A stretch of 64,000 nucleotides of DNA. It comes from Mucilaginibacter roseus (GTDB taxonomy: Bacteria > Bacteroidota > Bacteroidia > Sphingobacteriales > Sphingobacteriaceae). Each line of letters opens with the position of its first letter. The stretch's first letter is position 1. The translations under genes were made by a program, and so were the position numbers. The stretch covers positions 1 to 64,000 of the forward strand of contig NZ_JAJPWV010000004.1 of assembly GCF_021215455.1 (NCBI RefSeq), given 5' to 3'. Below the pieces are notes generated by a model. That model did not search any database. It worked only from the letters and a program-made list of their open reading frames with translations, and had not been told where the DNA came from. Below are positions 43,373 through 52,406 of the stretch, one piece after another.

Positions 43373-44062
43373 ATGATCAATGTTCTTGAAAACCCGGCTT
43401 GGCATGCGCTGCTAACGGGTAATGCACCGCTTGCCATTGGCAGCGAAAGAGTAAAGTTTTTTGATGAAGAGGTATCACCGTTTGTTGGCTTGGTGAGCAA
43501 TACCACAGATAATTTTACCGAATTAGCCGACCTATTGCCTCACGAGCGTGTTTGCGTTTTTATTGATCCGGCACAAATCTCCGTTCCCGCCCCTTGGCAG
43601 GTTTTAAATTGCGTGGAGTGTTATCAAATGGTTTTTAGCGGTAAGGCTGTAAAAATATCTGCCGGCGAAGTCGCGGTAGTCGATTTAACCGATGAGCATA
43701 TTCCGCAAATGTTAGCCCTGACGCAAGCAACCAATCCGGGCCCGTTCTCGCAGCAAACTATCCGGTTCGGGCATTATAAAGGCATTTTTGATGGTGATAA
43801 ACTGGTAGCCATGGCCGGCCAAAGGCTTACCCCGTCGCCATACGCCGAACTAAGCGCTGTTTGTACCCATCCGGATTATTTGGGCAGGAGTTACGCCAAA
43901 CTGTTGTTAATGAGTCAGATTGAACGGTTGTTAAAATCCGGCGGTGTACCATATCTGCATGTAAGGCATGATAATGAACGGGCCATCGGTGTTTATAAAA
44001 GTTTAGGATTTACCGCAACGCGCAAACTGTTTTTCCATGTCATAAAAAAAGCTAAAACGTAA
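43373..44062 (+). CDS. GNAT-family N-acetyltransferase
   Basis: A 229-residue protein; the C-terminal half (about 105-225) is an acetyl-CoA-binding GNAT fold of the FR47 type: ELSAVCTHPDYLGRSYAK is the motif A loop (Q/RxxGxG/A form) and YKSLGFTATRKLFF the last strand. The N-terminal half (about 1-100) is a GNAT-like half without a clear motif. The acceptor substrate is unknown. Confidence 0.85.
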   Translation: MINVLENPAWHALLTGNAPLAIGSERVKFFDEEVSPFVGLVSNTTDNFTELADLLPHERVCVFIDPAQISVPAPWQVLNCVECYQMVFSGKAVKISAGEVAVVDLTDEHIPQMLALTQATNPGPFSQQTIRFGHYKGIFDGDKLVAMAGQRLTPSPYAELSAVCTHPDYLGRSYAKLLLMSQIERLLKSGGVPYLHVRHDNERAIGVYKSLGFTATRKLFFHVIKKAKT

Positions 44063-44241
44063 TCAGCATCCGCCGCTTGCTAAAATTGGTAAAAGATTTC
44101 TTTTACCGTCACAAAAACTTAATGCAAAAGGTGATTGTTAAGGCTTTCAAAAGCTAAAAAAACTCGCCATATTAGCAACTCTGCTGGCTTTGTAGCTTAT
44201 TTGAACATTGCTTATAGTTTAACATCCAAAAACATCACCAT

Positions 44242-45978
44242 ATGCAGGAAATTGATCCTATCATTCTTGAAAAAGTTAACACCTGGCTCGAAGGTAATTA
44301 TGACGAGCAAGTAAAACAGGATATCCGCAAACTGCTTGACGATAAAGCTTACACAGAGCTTACCGACTCGTTTTATAGAGACCTTGAATTTGGTACAGGC
44401 GGCCTGCGCGGCATTATGGGCCCGGGTTCAAACCGTATTAATAAATACACCATTGGCTCGGCTACGCAAGGCCTGGCTAACTACCTTAAAAAAACCTACC
44501 CGAACGAGCAGGTTAAGGTAGCCATTGCGCACGATAGCCGTAATAATTCTGATCTATTTGCGCGTATTACCGCTGAGGTATTTTCGGCCAACGGCATATA
44601 CGTTTACTTTTTTGAGGCACTGCGCCCTACGCCTGAACTGTCTTTCGCTATACGTACATTAGGTTGCAAAAGCGGAGTAATGCTTACCGCGTCGCATAAC
44701 CCGAAAGAGTATAACGGTTATAAGGCTTATGGTGAAGATGGTGGTCAGTTTGTATCTCCTGCCGATAAAGCCGTGATGGACGAGGTTGCAGCCATTAAAA
44801 GCATCGATGAAGTTAAATTTGAGCGTGTAGAAAGCAATATCGAGTTGATAAGCACGGCCATTGACGAGCAGTACCTGAAAAAGATAGTTACCCTATCGGT
44901 ATCGCCGGAAGCCATCAAACGCCAAAAGGACCTGAAGATAGTTTTCTCGCCTATACATGGCACGGGCATCACACTGGTGCCAAAAGCGCTGGAGCTGTTC
45001 GGTTTTGAAAACGTGGTATTGGTTGAGGAGCAGTCAACACCTGACGGTAATTTCCCGACTGTGGTTTACCCTAACCCGGAAGAAAAAGAGGCCCTTACCC
45101 TCGCCCTTAAAAAAGCTCAGGAAGTGGATGCCGACCTCGTGCTGGCAACCGACCCTGATGCGGACCGTGTAGGTATCGCTGTAAAAAATACGGATAACGA
45201 ATTCATCCTGCTTAACGGTAACCAAACCGGCAGTATGCTGATCAATTACCTGCTGACTGCCTGGCAGGAGAGCGGTAAATTAACAGGTAACGAGTATATT
45301 GTTAAAACCATTGTAACTTCAAACCTGATTGAAGCCATTGCCCGCGAGAAAGGTGTTACCTACTATAACACCTTAACCGGCTTTAAATACATTGGCGAGC
45401 TAATGACAAAGTTTGAAGGCCAGCAAACCTTTATTGGTGGCGGCGAGGAGAGCTATGGTTACCTGGTAGGTGAGTTTGTACGCGATAAAGACGCCGTTGT
45501 ATCAGCAGCATTTATTGCCGAGATGACTGCATACTATAAAGACAAAGGCAGCAGCCTGTTTGAAGCGTTGCTGGATACCTATATCAAATACGGTTTCTAT
45601 AAAGAAAAACTAATCTCCATTACCAAAAAAGGCAAAACCGGTGCCGAGGAGATCAAGGCTTTGATGGAAAAATTCCGCGACAACCCGCCGGAAACCCTGG
45701 GCGGCTCAAAGGTAATTACATTAAAGGATTACGAATTGCGTGTGGAAACTGACCTGACTACTAATACTACTACACCTATTGAATTGCCTAAGTCGGACGT
45801 GTTACAATTTATTACCGAGGATGGCAGTATCATTTCGGCACGCCCATCAGGCACCGAGCCCAAAATTAAATTTTACTGCAGCGTAAATGGCAAGCTTGAA
45901 AGTAAAGAAGCCTTTAAGCAAACTGATGAAAAACTGGAAGCGAAGATTGACGCTATAATGAACGATCTGGGCGTATAA
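44242..45978 (+). CDS. Phosphohexomutase (phosphoglucomutase/phosphomannomutase)
   Basis: A 578-residue alpha-D-phosphohexomutase that moves phosphate between C1 and C6 of glucose or mannose. Active Ser is in VMLTASHNPKEYNGYK, the Mg2+ loop is ATDPDADRVG, the sugar-binding loop is GGEESYGY, and the phosphate loop ARPSGTEPKIKFY. Length and the early GTGGLRGIMGPG fit the long phosphoglucomutase group rather than GlmM. It is monocistronic, with a terminator. Confidence 0.93.
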   Translation: MQEIDPIILEKVNTWLEGNYDEQVKQDIRKLLDDKAYTELTDSFYRDLEFGTGGLRGIMGPGSNRINKYTIGSATQGLANYLKKTYPNEQVKVAIAHDSRNNSDLFARITAEVFSANGIYVYFFEALRPTPELSFAIRTLGCKSGVMLTASHNPKEYNGYKAYGEDGGQFVSPADKAVMDEVAAIKSIDEVKFERVESNIELISTAIDEQYLKKIVTLSVSPEAIKRQKDLKIVFSPIHGTGITLVPKALELFGFENVVLVEEQSTPDGNFPTVVYPNPEEKEALTLALKKAQEVDADLVLATDPDADRVGIAVKNTDNEFILLNGNQTGSMLINYLLTAWQESGKLTGNEYIVKTIVTSNLIEAIAREKGVTYYNTLTGFKYIGELMTKFEGQQTFIGGGEESYGYLVGEFVRDKDAVVSAAFIAEMTAYYKDKGSSLFEALLDTYIKYGFYKEKLISITKKGKTGAEEIKALMEKFRDNPPETLGGSKVITLKDYELRVETDLTTNTTTPIELPKSDVLQFITEDGSIISARPSGTEPKIKFYCSVNGKLESKEAFKQTDEKLEAKIDAIMNDLGV

Positions 45979-46000
45979 CCATAAAAGACTATAAATTTTT

Positions 46001-46035
46001 AAGGCATTTGCTTAATTGCAGGTGCCTTATTTTTT
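46001..46035 (+). terminator. Terminator after the phosphohexomutase
   Basis: AAGGCA/TGCCTT (46001-46006, 46023-46028) and an inner TGC/GCA pair, followed by ATTTTTT. Confidence 0.75.
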
Positions 46036-46049
46036 AAAACGAAATATTT

Positions 46050-46057
46050 TATATTTA
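46050..46057 (+). promoter_or_regulatory. -7 element of the histidine kinase gene
   Basis: TATATTTA, one mismatch from TAnnTTTG, 37 bases before the ATG at 46095. Confidence 0.4.
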
Positions 46058-46094
46058 CACACAAACCAATTTCTGATTTTCTTTTTCGCCACAC

Positions 46095-48083
46095 ATGATA
46101 GAAATGGATGAAGCAGCCGGTATAGGCAATACGGATTCTGCAATTATTAACGGATTGCCCGTGGCTGTTTACATTTGCAATAACGAAGGCCTGATCACCA
46201 CCTACAACCCACTTGCCGAGCAACTCTGGACGAACAAGCCTGTACTTGGCAAAACACGCTGGCTCGGTGCTGTTAAAACCTATACGCTTGATGGCACGTC
46301 GGTATCGCCCGGTGAAAGCTTACCAGCACATAGCATTTTAACACAAACCGATACACCAGCACAACAATTTATAATAGAGAGGGCAGATGGCAGCCGCAAA
46401 TATATCAACCATCATACATCACTTATTCGCAATCGCCAAGGATCAGTTACCGGCGTTATTAATACGCTGATTGATATCACCACACAAAAAGAGGATGAAG
46501 GCAAACAGGCTATGCTGGCAGCTATAGTAACTTCGTCTGAGGATGCCATTATCAGCAAAACCCTTAATGGTACTATAACCAGTTGGAACCATGCTGCCGA
46601 AAAGTTATTTGGCTATACCGAACAGGAAGCAATTGGTAAGCCAATCACCATGCTGATACCTGAAGAAAGGCTAAACGAGGAAGACCACATTATTAATCAG
46701 GTACGCAACAGCCAGGTAGTTGAGCATTTTGAAACGTTTAGGCGACATAAATCAGGGCGGCTTTTACCGCTTTCGCTCACTATATCGCCCGTTAAGGATA
46801 CCAGTGGCAACATCATCGGCGCATCAAAAACAGCGCGCGACATCAGCAAGCAAAAGCTGGCCGAGCAGCAACTGCAGCATTATGCGCAAAACCTGGAGAT
46901 ACTGAACTCTTTCGGCAAAACTGTAGCGGAAAATCTTGATGTACAGAGCATCCTGCAAAAGGTTACCGATGCCACCACGCAACTAACCGGCGCTGAATAT
47001 GGCGCATTCTTTTATAATAAGCTAAACGAGAATGGCGAGGCTTATATGCTCTACACCCTCTCCGGCGCGCCAAAAGAAGCTTTTGAGAAGCTGGGCATGC
47101 CGCGCAATACCGATGTGTTTAAAACAACCTTCCGGGGCGAAGGTATTATCCGGGTTGATGACATAACTAAAGATGCCAGATACGGAAAATATGCCCCCCA
47201 TCATGGAATGCCGAAAGGGCATTTACCGGTAACGAGCTACCTTGCCGTACCTGTAATATCTAAGAACGGCAGTGTGATTGGTGGATTATTATATGGCCAT
47301 AGCCAACCCGCCATGTTTACGCAGGAGCATGAGCAACTGGTTGATGGCATAGCGGCGCAAGCAGCAATAGCCTTGGACAATGCTAAGTTATATGAAGAGA
47401 TCAGGATAATCAACGCCCGCAAAGATGAGTTTATAGGCCTTGCCAGCCATGAATTAAAAACACCGGTAACTACCATTAATGGCTATTTGCAAATAATAGA
47501 AAGATCATTAGCAGGAACCGATCGCAACGCCACTTTTATTACCAAGGCACGGGTACAGGTGGGTAAGTTGAGCAATCTCATTTCTGATCTGCTTGATGTT
47601 TCCAAGATCATTACCGGTCAGTTACCGTTATCATACGCCGAATTTGATTTAAAAGATTTACTGGCGGAGTGCACCGAGGTTATGCAGCAAACCTGCACTA
47701 CGCACAATATAACCGTTGAACAGCCTGAAGAGCCCATTATTGTTAATGCCGATCAGCAGCGTATTGAGCAGGTTATCGTCAACCTGTTATCAAACGCCAT
47801 TAAATATTCGCCGCAGGCTAACGAGGTCCTCGTTAAGCTAAACCACCATAACGGACAAGCCACTATCTCCGTTCAGGATTTCGGTATGGGGATCGATCCT
47901 AATGATCAAAAGCACATCTTTTCACGTTTTTACCGGGTGGAGCATGTGGCAGCGCATATATCCGGGCTGGGTATAGGCTTATACATCTGCAACGAAATCA
48001 TCAACCGGCATCGCGGCCAACTTTCGGTAAACAGCCGGTTAGGGCATGGCGCTACCTTCTCTTTCCAAATCCCTTTAAACTAA
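46095..48083 (+). CDS. Soluble PAS-PAS-GAF sensor histidine kinase
   Basis: A 662-residue protein without membrane helices: PAS 1 (about 15-135), PAS 2 (about 138-262, EDAIISKTLNGTITSWNHAA), GAF (about 275-435), HisKA with phosphorylated His in ASHELKTPVTTI (about 452) and an ATPase domain (about 550-660, VIVNLLSNAIKYSP, DFGMGIDP, GLGIGLYI). It should autophosphorylate in response to a cytoplasmic signal and pass phosphate to an unlinked regulator: no receiver domain is in the protein and no response-regulator gene is next to it. Confidence 0.92.
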   Translation: MIEMDEAAGIGNTDSAIINGLPVAVYICNNEGLITTYNPLAEQLWTNKPVLGKTRWLGAVKTYTLDGTSVSPGESLPAHSILTQTDTPAQQFIIERADGSRKYINHHTSLIRNRQGSVTGVINTLIDITTQKEDEGKQAMLAAIVTSSEDAIISKTLNGTITSWNHAAEKLFGYTEQEAIGKPITMLIPEERLNEEDHIINQVRNSQVVEHFETFRRHKSGRLLPLSLTISPVKDTSGNIIGASKTARDISKQKLAEQQLQHYAQNLEILNSFGKTVAENLDVQSILQKVTDATTQLTGAEYGAFFYNKLNENGEAYMLYTLSGAPKEAFEKLGMPRNTDVFKTTFRGEGIIRVDDITKDARYGKYAPHHGMPKGHLPVTSYLAVPVISKNGSVIGGLLYGHSQPAMFTQEHEQLVDGIAAQAAIALDNAKLYEEIRIINARKDEFIGLASHELKTPVTTINGYLQIIERSLAGTDRNATFITKARVQVGKLSNLISDLLDVSKIITGQLPLSYAEFDLKDLLAECTEVMQQTCTTHNITVEQPEEPIIVNADQQRIEQVIVNLLSNAIKYSPQANEVLVKLNHHNGQATISVQDFGMGIDPNDQKHIFSRFYRVEHVAAHISGLGIGLYICNEIINRHRGQLSVNSRLGHGATFSFQIPLN

Positions 48084-48112
48084 AAAGCCCCGGAGGTTAT
48101 CCGGAGCTTTTA
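48083..48112. terminator. Bidirectional terminator
   Basis: AAAGC-CCGGA pairs with TCCGG-GCTTT with one mismatch, T-rich on both strands, between the converging kinase and SPFH genes. Confidence 0.8.
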
Positions 48113-48117
48113 TGTAT

Positions 48118-48963
48118 TTATTCTTTTGTGATATCTTTAAACAATTGTGGTACGGTGCCGTAGGTAGGTAGTTGGCCATTCCACTTCTCTATCATACGAG
48201 TTTGTACCAGTAACGGTGTAAGGCTTTGCTGTCTTAGCTTGTTAGCTTCAGATTCGGCGCGCGCTTTAATTAATAGCGCGGCCGCTTCACCTTCGGCTTT
48301 AGCCTTACTTACCTGCGCTTCGGCAATGGCTTGCTTGGCTTCGTTCTCCGCCTTTAAGCGTGCTTGTATTGAGGCGTTCTTTTCATCGATCATCCTTCTT
48401 AATGACGCCGGCGGCGTAATGGCCGATGTAAGCTGATCATACACAAAACCATCTTTGGCCAGGTTTTTAGTAAGGAGCATCTGTATTTTATCCTCAAAAC
48501 GCTCACGGTTACTCATTACGCTGTCTGAGGTAAAGCTGTTGGCCACAATACGATAAGCATCATAAATGGTATTGCGCATAAATTGCTGCTCAATTTCGCC
48601 AAGCGGCTTGCGGTATTGCCTGTAAATTTGCGGTACCAGGTTAGCGTTAACATGGTAATTCAGCTTAGGGTCTACCTGAAACTCGGCAGCATCCTTAGTG
48701 GTGATTACAAACGGCTCATAATCCACGTTTTGCGTGTAGGTCGGGAACTCCACGATCTTTGTAGTCCATGTGTTGTACCATACACGACCGGTAACAATGG
48801 TAATATTGTCCACTCCCCTGTCGCTACCATACAGGTTAATTTTTATGCCTACGTTACCGGCATCAATGTTTTCGTAAGTAAAAGGTTGAATAAACAGGGC
48901 TACAACAAGTACAATCACTACCCCGCCAATGCGAAACACGCGTTTAAGGTTATTAGGTTCCAT
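48118..48963 (-). CDS. SPFH/band 7 (prohibitin-like) protein
   Basis: A 281-residue protein with one N-terminal membrane helix (about 10-27), an SPFH domain (about 30-200, with AGNVGIKINLYGSDRGVDN) and a long Ala/Glu/Lys-rich coiled coil (about 205-250). Such proteins form ring-like membrane scaffolds, often with FtsH in bacteria, though no ftsH is nearby. A small two-helix membrane protein gene lies 21 bases upstream on the same strand and may be cotranscribed. Confidence 0.88.
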   Translation of the reverse strand: MEPNNLKRVFRIGGVVIVLVVALFIQPFTYENIDAGNVGIKINLYGSDRGVDNITIVTGRVWYNTWTTKIVEFPTYTQNVDYEPFVITTKDAAEFQVDPKLNYHVNANLVPQIYRQYRKPLGEIEQQFMRNTIYDAYRIVANSFTSDSVMSNRERFEDKIQMLLTKNLAKDGFVYDQLTSAITPPASLRRMIDEKNASIQARLKAENEAKQAIAEAQVSKAKAEGEAAALLIKARAESEANKLRQQSLTPLLVQTRMIEKWNGQLPTYGTVPQLFKDITKE

Positions 48964-48984
48964 TAAAAAAGTAAAATATAATTA

Positions 48985-49164
48985 TCAAGTTAGTTTGCGG
49001 TATATGTAACGAATGATGTAAGCTACGAATAACAACCCTACCAGCGCCTGAAATATACCAATGCCCACATATAAATTGCTCGGCTTTGATATGTTTGCTG
49101 CCGCCCAGGAAAAGAATAACGTAGCAAGTATTACATCTGCAACAAGGATCAGAATGTGCTTCAT
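48985..49164 (-). CDS. Small two-helix membrane protein
   Basis: A 59-residue protein from the ATG at 49164 (MKHILILVADVILATLFFSW start). Two hydrophobic helices, about 3-20 and 29-50, and a basic end (RYIYRKLT). The open frame continues upstream to 49254, but that stretch has no hydrophobic or conserved look. No family recognised. It precedes the SPFH gene. Confidence 0.6.
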   Translation of the reverse strand: MKHILILVADVILATLFFSWAAANISKPSNLYVGIGIFQALVGLLFVAYIIRYIYRKLT

Positions 49165-49209
49165 ATGTAAAAATACAGTTTCGTTTTTTATAAAAAAATG
49201 GTTATTGCG

Positions 49210-49290
49210 TATATTTACATGTGTTTTTTCTGTTTTCATAGAAACACATAACAACCAAGCCGGGTCCCGCCTGACCCGGCTTATTTTTTA
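49210..49290 (+). ncRNA. Candidate small RNA unit
   Basis: A near-consensus -7 box TATATTTA (49210-49217) is followed by hairpin 1 (ATGTGTTT/AAACACAT, 49219-49249) and the strong terminator hairpin at 49257-49282. No gene reads into this terminator on the plus strand. A 10-codon ORF (49219) could instead be a leader peptide. Transcription is not shown. Confidence 0.35.
49257..49290 (+). terminator. Orphan intrinsic terminator
   Basis: Perfect 10-bp stem AAGCCGGGTC/GACCCGGCTT with a CCGCCT loop, then ATTTTTT. No annotated plus-strand gene precedes it for 900 bases. Confidence 0.85.
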
Positions 49291-49388
49291 GATAACCACT
49301 CGGGCCCAATGTTACAGTATTAATAAAAAACCTGCCTGTTATAAGTTAAAATCGTTAATTTGGGCTAAGCACCAATGCACATTATTAC

Positions 49389-50129
49389 ATGACCTACTGC
49401 TTAGGAATAAAAGTTAAGGAAGGGCTGGTGGCCATAGCCGATACCCGTATTACCTCAGGTACTGAAACTACCAACAAAAAGAAAGTCACCATTGAACAGC
49501 GTGACGGTTTTTCGCTTTTTATAATGACCAGCGGCCTGCGCTCTGTACGTGACAAGGCCATGGTTTACTTTAACGAGTTGCTGGATACTCAAGAGTTTAA
49601 TAAGTTATACAAAGCCGTAAATGCCTTTGGCGAGCAGGTGAAGCGGGCGGCATTAGAAGATGGCGCCGCGCTGGAGAAAGCCGGTTTCAAGTTTGACCTT
49701 AACACCATAATCGGCGGCCAGCTAAAGGATGATGCCGAACATAAGCTATACCTACTTTACCCGGAAGGTAATTGGGTTGAACTCGGGCAAGGCGCGCCAT
49801 ATGTAGTAATCGGCAATTCGGGCCATGGTAAGGCGATATTAAACCGGGTACTCAGCGAAAGCTCCAGTATGAGGCTTGCACTTAAAGCCGGTTTTTTATC
49901 GTTTGATTCAACCCGCGTAAGCTCTAACAATGTTGACTACCCGATTGATGTGGTACTGTATAAAAAAGACAGTTATGAACTGGTGGAACAACGCTATGAG
50001 GCGCGCGACCTGGATGCCATATCAGCACAATGGGATGACGAATTGAAAAACGCCCTGATAAACGTATCGGAAGATTGGATGAACGTTGCCTTTGATAAAT
50101 TACCTTCCGAAAACAAAAACACTCCTTAA
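49389..50129 (+). CDS. Anbu-type proteasome-like peptidase
   Basis: A 246-residue Ntn-hydrolase-fold protein of the Anbu (COG3484) type, an ancestral relative of HslV and the proteasome. Thr2 in MTYCLGIKV is the predicted nucleophile after Met removal; ADTRITSG holds the active-site Asp, and the Lys in TTNKKKV the general base. Anbu assembles into an open ring or lock-washer; substrates are unknown. It precedes a transglutaminase-like gene by 14 bases, a pairing known for Anbu loci; the ATP-grasp and alpha-E partners common in others are absent. Confidence 0.87.
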   Translation: MTYCLGIKVKEGLVAIADTRITSGTETTNKKKVTIEQRDGFSLFIMTSGLRSVRDKAMVYFNELLDTQEFNKLYKAVNAFGEQVKRAALEDGAALEKAGFKFDLNTIIGGQLKDDAEHKLYLLYPEGNWVELGQGAPYVVIGNSGHGKAILNRVLSESSSMRLALKAGFLSFDSTRVSSNNVDYPIDVVLYKKDSYELVEQRYEARDLDAISAQWDDELKNALINVSEDWMNVAFDKLPSENKNTP

Positions 50130-50143
50130 GCCATTACCCCAAT

Positions 50144-50989
50144 ATGAAATTTAAAGTACAGGCTGAAATGACCTACACGGCAAATACAGCCGGTACGCTT
50201 ATATTGAATATAAACGCCCTGAACAACGCTACGCAAAGCGTAGTGGCTGAAGAGTTAAGGGTTACGCCTGAGATGGACGAGGAAGAGTTGAAAGACATCG
50301 CCGGTGAAAACCGCCTGATCCGCATGCAGATAAGCGAGCCCTGCAATATCGATATCAGCTATCATGCTACTGTTGATAACGGCTGGCGCCTCGTTGATAT
50401 GAGCGGAATCAAGGAAACACCTGTACATCAACTACCTCCTGAAGTATTAACTTATTTGCATCCAAGCAGGTATTGCCAGTCCGATAAGCTATTCAGGCTT
50501 GCACATAATATGTTTGGCGATATCGATAACCCATTTGTGACTGTGATTAATATGGTGGAGTGGATATACACCAACATACAATACCTCAGCGGATCAACCA
50601 ACTCAGAGACATCAGCTTTTGATACGGTTACCGAACAGGCCGGCGTTTGCCGCGATTTTGCGCATTTGGGCATCGCGCTTTGCCGTGCACTTACCATCCC
50701 CGCGAGATATTTTACCGGATATGCTTACAAACTTCATCCGGCAGATTTTCATGCCTGTTTTGAAGCTTATATAGGCGGCAGCTGGATATTATTTGATGCT
50801 ACGAAACTCGTACCGCTTAACGGTATGGTTAAATTGGCTACCGGCCGCGATGCTGCAGATGCGGCATTAGCCAATATATTTGGCGATATAATTTTTAACA
50901 CCATGCTGGTTAACTGTACACTTGCCGACGATGCCTTTAAGCCGTTTTACTATACTTCTGGCAGTCTGCAAGGCATCAGCTATAGCTAA
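50144..50989 (+). CDS. Transglutaminase-like protein
   Basis: A 281-residue protein with an N-terminal beta-rich region (about 1-85, YTANTAGTLILNINAL) and a transglutaminase-core domain (about 140-230). The triad is visible: Cys in GVCRDFAHLGIALC, His in PADFHACFEAYI and Asp in ILFDATKL. It has no signal peptide, so it is cytoplasmic with Anbu. Such domains may act as isopeptidases, amidases or cross-linkers. It probably shares a transcript with the Anbu gene. Confidence 0.88.
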   Translation: MKFKVQAEMTYTANTAGTLILNINALNNATQSVVAEELRVTPEMDEEELKDIAGENRLIRMQISEPCNIDISYHATVDNGWRLVDMSGIKETPVHQLPPEVLTYLHPSRYCQSDKLFRLAHNMFGDIDNPFVTVINMVEWIYTNIQYLSGSTNSETSAFDTVTEQAGVCRDFAHLGIALCRALTIPARYFTGYAYKLHPADFHACFEAYIGGSWILFDATKLVPLNGMVKLATGRDAADAALANIFGDIIFNTMLVNCTLADDAFKPFYYTSGSLQGISYS

Positions 50990-50991
50990 AG

Positions 50992-51393
50992 TTAAAAGGA
51001 ATACTTGTTTTTGGGCAGTCGCCTGCTTGTAATTTTATAATGAATGAAGTTGATAAGCAACACCGCCCAGCAAATCAGTAAGCCAAAAAACTCACGTGCT
51101 TCTTCAATCCAGGGTTTGGCGGCCTTCATTGTTTGTACCAGGCTTTCCTCATCGTGTTGTGTTACCCAATCTATTACGCCATTACTGTCAAACACTTTGT
51201 AAATGGCATAAGCCAGGTAACCGGCAAGCCCTATGTAATACATCACCGGATAATACTTACCCCTGAAGGCTAACAAGCATACCAGTGCCGCATACAAATA
51301 AAGCGGCACCCACAAATACGGATCGGGATCATTGTACTGCAACGCTGCGGAAACTATGAACAACACAATAAATATACTATTGAAGATCTTCAT
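50992..51393 (-). CDS. TMEM220-like membrane protein
   Basis: A 133-residue protein from the ATG at 51393. Four hydrophobic helices (about 3-20, 25-40, 47-62 and 95-112) and the sequence AALQYNDPDPYLWVPLYLY are typical of the TMEM220 family; function unknown. The longer frame to 51435 would overlap the cupin gene. It is convergent with the transglutaminase gene and follows the cupin gene after 19 bases. Confidence 0.78.
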   Translation of the reverse strand: MKIFNSIFIVLFIVSAALQYNDPDPYLWVPLYLYAALVCLLAFRGKYYPVMYYIGLAGYLAYAIYKVFDSNGVIDWVTQHDEESLVQTMKAAKPWIEEAREFFGLLICWAVLLINFIHYKITSRRLPKNKYSF

Positions 51394-51412
51394 ACTGTAA
51401 AATTTGGAAGGC

Positions 51413-51778
51413 TTACTCCTGACCGTCAGGCACAAAATTTATCTCATCATTTTTATCAAAGGCTATATAAGCGCGCTTCCACGGGTCATTGCCCAGCATC
51501 TTCCAGCGGTGTGCCGTTCCGGTGGTATCCAGGGCGATGAGCACCTCGCCGGGTGATAGCGTAAATGTTTCGCCTAAGCGCGTTTCAAATTCAAGCGTAC
51601 CGGTGAGCGTAATTACATATTGTTCGGTAGGCGCGTTATGCCAATCGTACGATGAACCCGGCGCGGTTTCGCGAAAGCGTATGCTTCCTGCCCGGTGTAA
51701 TTCATTTTCAACCAAAGTTCCCTTTATAAAATGCGAATGCCCGTCATCCCCGGTATAGAGTTTAATAGCTCTTATCAT
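51413..51778 (-). CDS. Cupin-domain protein
   Basis: A 121-residue single cupin from the ATG at 51778. YDWHNAPTEQYVITLTGTLEFE gives cupin motif 1 and LSPGEVLIALDTTGTAHRW motif 2; a metal site is likely. The open frame extends to 52021 on this strand but covers the tspO start and has no cupin-like sequence. Substrate cannot be named. It leads a two-gene unit with the TMEM220-like gene. Confidence 0.8.
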   Translation of the reverse strand: MIRAIKLYTGDDGHSHFIKGTLVENELHRAGSIRFRETAPGSSYDWHNAPTEQYVITLTGTLEFETRLGETFTLSPGEVLIALDTTGTAHRWKMLGNDPWKRAYIAFDKNDEINFVPDGQE

Positions 51779-51860
51779 GCCTGTAATATTACTAATTGCT
51801 AAAGTACAATAATACCGCAAACTTAAGCATGGCAACAGTTGTTGATTACAATTATCGTAT

Positions 51861-52361
51861 ATGAACACAGTGGCACAACAACAACGCGGACTCCAATGGG
51901 GCGCGCTTATTATCAGCATAGCAATAACGCTGGCAATAGGTTTTACGGCATCGTATTTTACACGGCCCGAAATTCCCGGATGGTATGCGGATTTACAAAA
52001 ACCGTCGTTCAGCCCGCCCAACTGGCTCTTTGGCCCGGTATGGACAACGCTTTACATTATGATTGGCATAGCCGCTTACCTGGTATGGCAACGCCGAGAT
52101 GGCAGCGCCGCTTACGCTAAAGCGCGTAACGTTTACATCGTTCAGCTTGTGCTTAACTTCTGCTGGTCGCTGGTGTTTTTTGGCTTGCACCAAATGCTGG
52201 GTGCGTTTATCGTGATCATTATGTTGCTTGTAAGTATTATTGGCTGCATAATATGCTTTTCACGCTTCAGTAAAGCGGCGGCCTGGCTGCTTGTACCTTA
52301 CCTTTTATGGGTAAGCTTTGCCTCGGTGTTGAATTTTAGTATTTATTTGCTTAACAAATAG
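51861..52361 (+). CDS. tspO: TspO/MBR-family protein
   Basis: A 166-residue five-helix membrane protein. PGWYADLQKPSFSPPNWLFG, then PVWTTLYIMIGIAAYLVW and LNFCWSLVFFGLHQ, are the TspO (peripheral benzodiazepine receptor) signature, which binds tetrapyrroles and affects their turnover or signalling. It has no porphyrin genes beside it. It diverges from the cupin gene with 82 bases between starts. Confidence 0.92.
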   Translation: MNTVAQQQRGLQWGALIISIAITLAIGFTASYFTRPEIPGWYADLQKPSFSPPNWLFGPVWTTLYIMIGIAAYLVWQRRDGSAAYAKARNVYIVQLVLNFCWSLVFFGLHQMLGAFIVIIMLLVSIIGCIICFSRFSKAAAWLLVPYLLWVSFASVLNFSIYLLNK

Positions 52362-52406
52362 CGCAAAACACTATTTTTAGTTGCCGAAACCAGTTAGGCT
52401 GCACAC

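Noticed and set aside
44088..44107. Palindrome GGTAAAAG-ATTT-CTTTTACC as a terminator
   Set aside because: It is a perfect 8-bp hairpin but lacks a T-run; it could be an operator or chance, so no call was made.
49165..49254. Upstream extension of the small membrane protein
   Set aside because: The 30 extra residues have no hydrophobic or conserved pattern and overlap the hairpin of the opposite-strand small RNA candidate.
51779..52021. Long upstream part of the cupin frame
   Set aside because: It runs antisense through the tspO start and shows no cupin or signal-peptide features.
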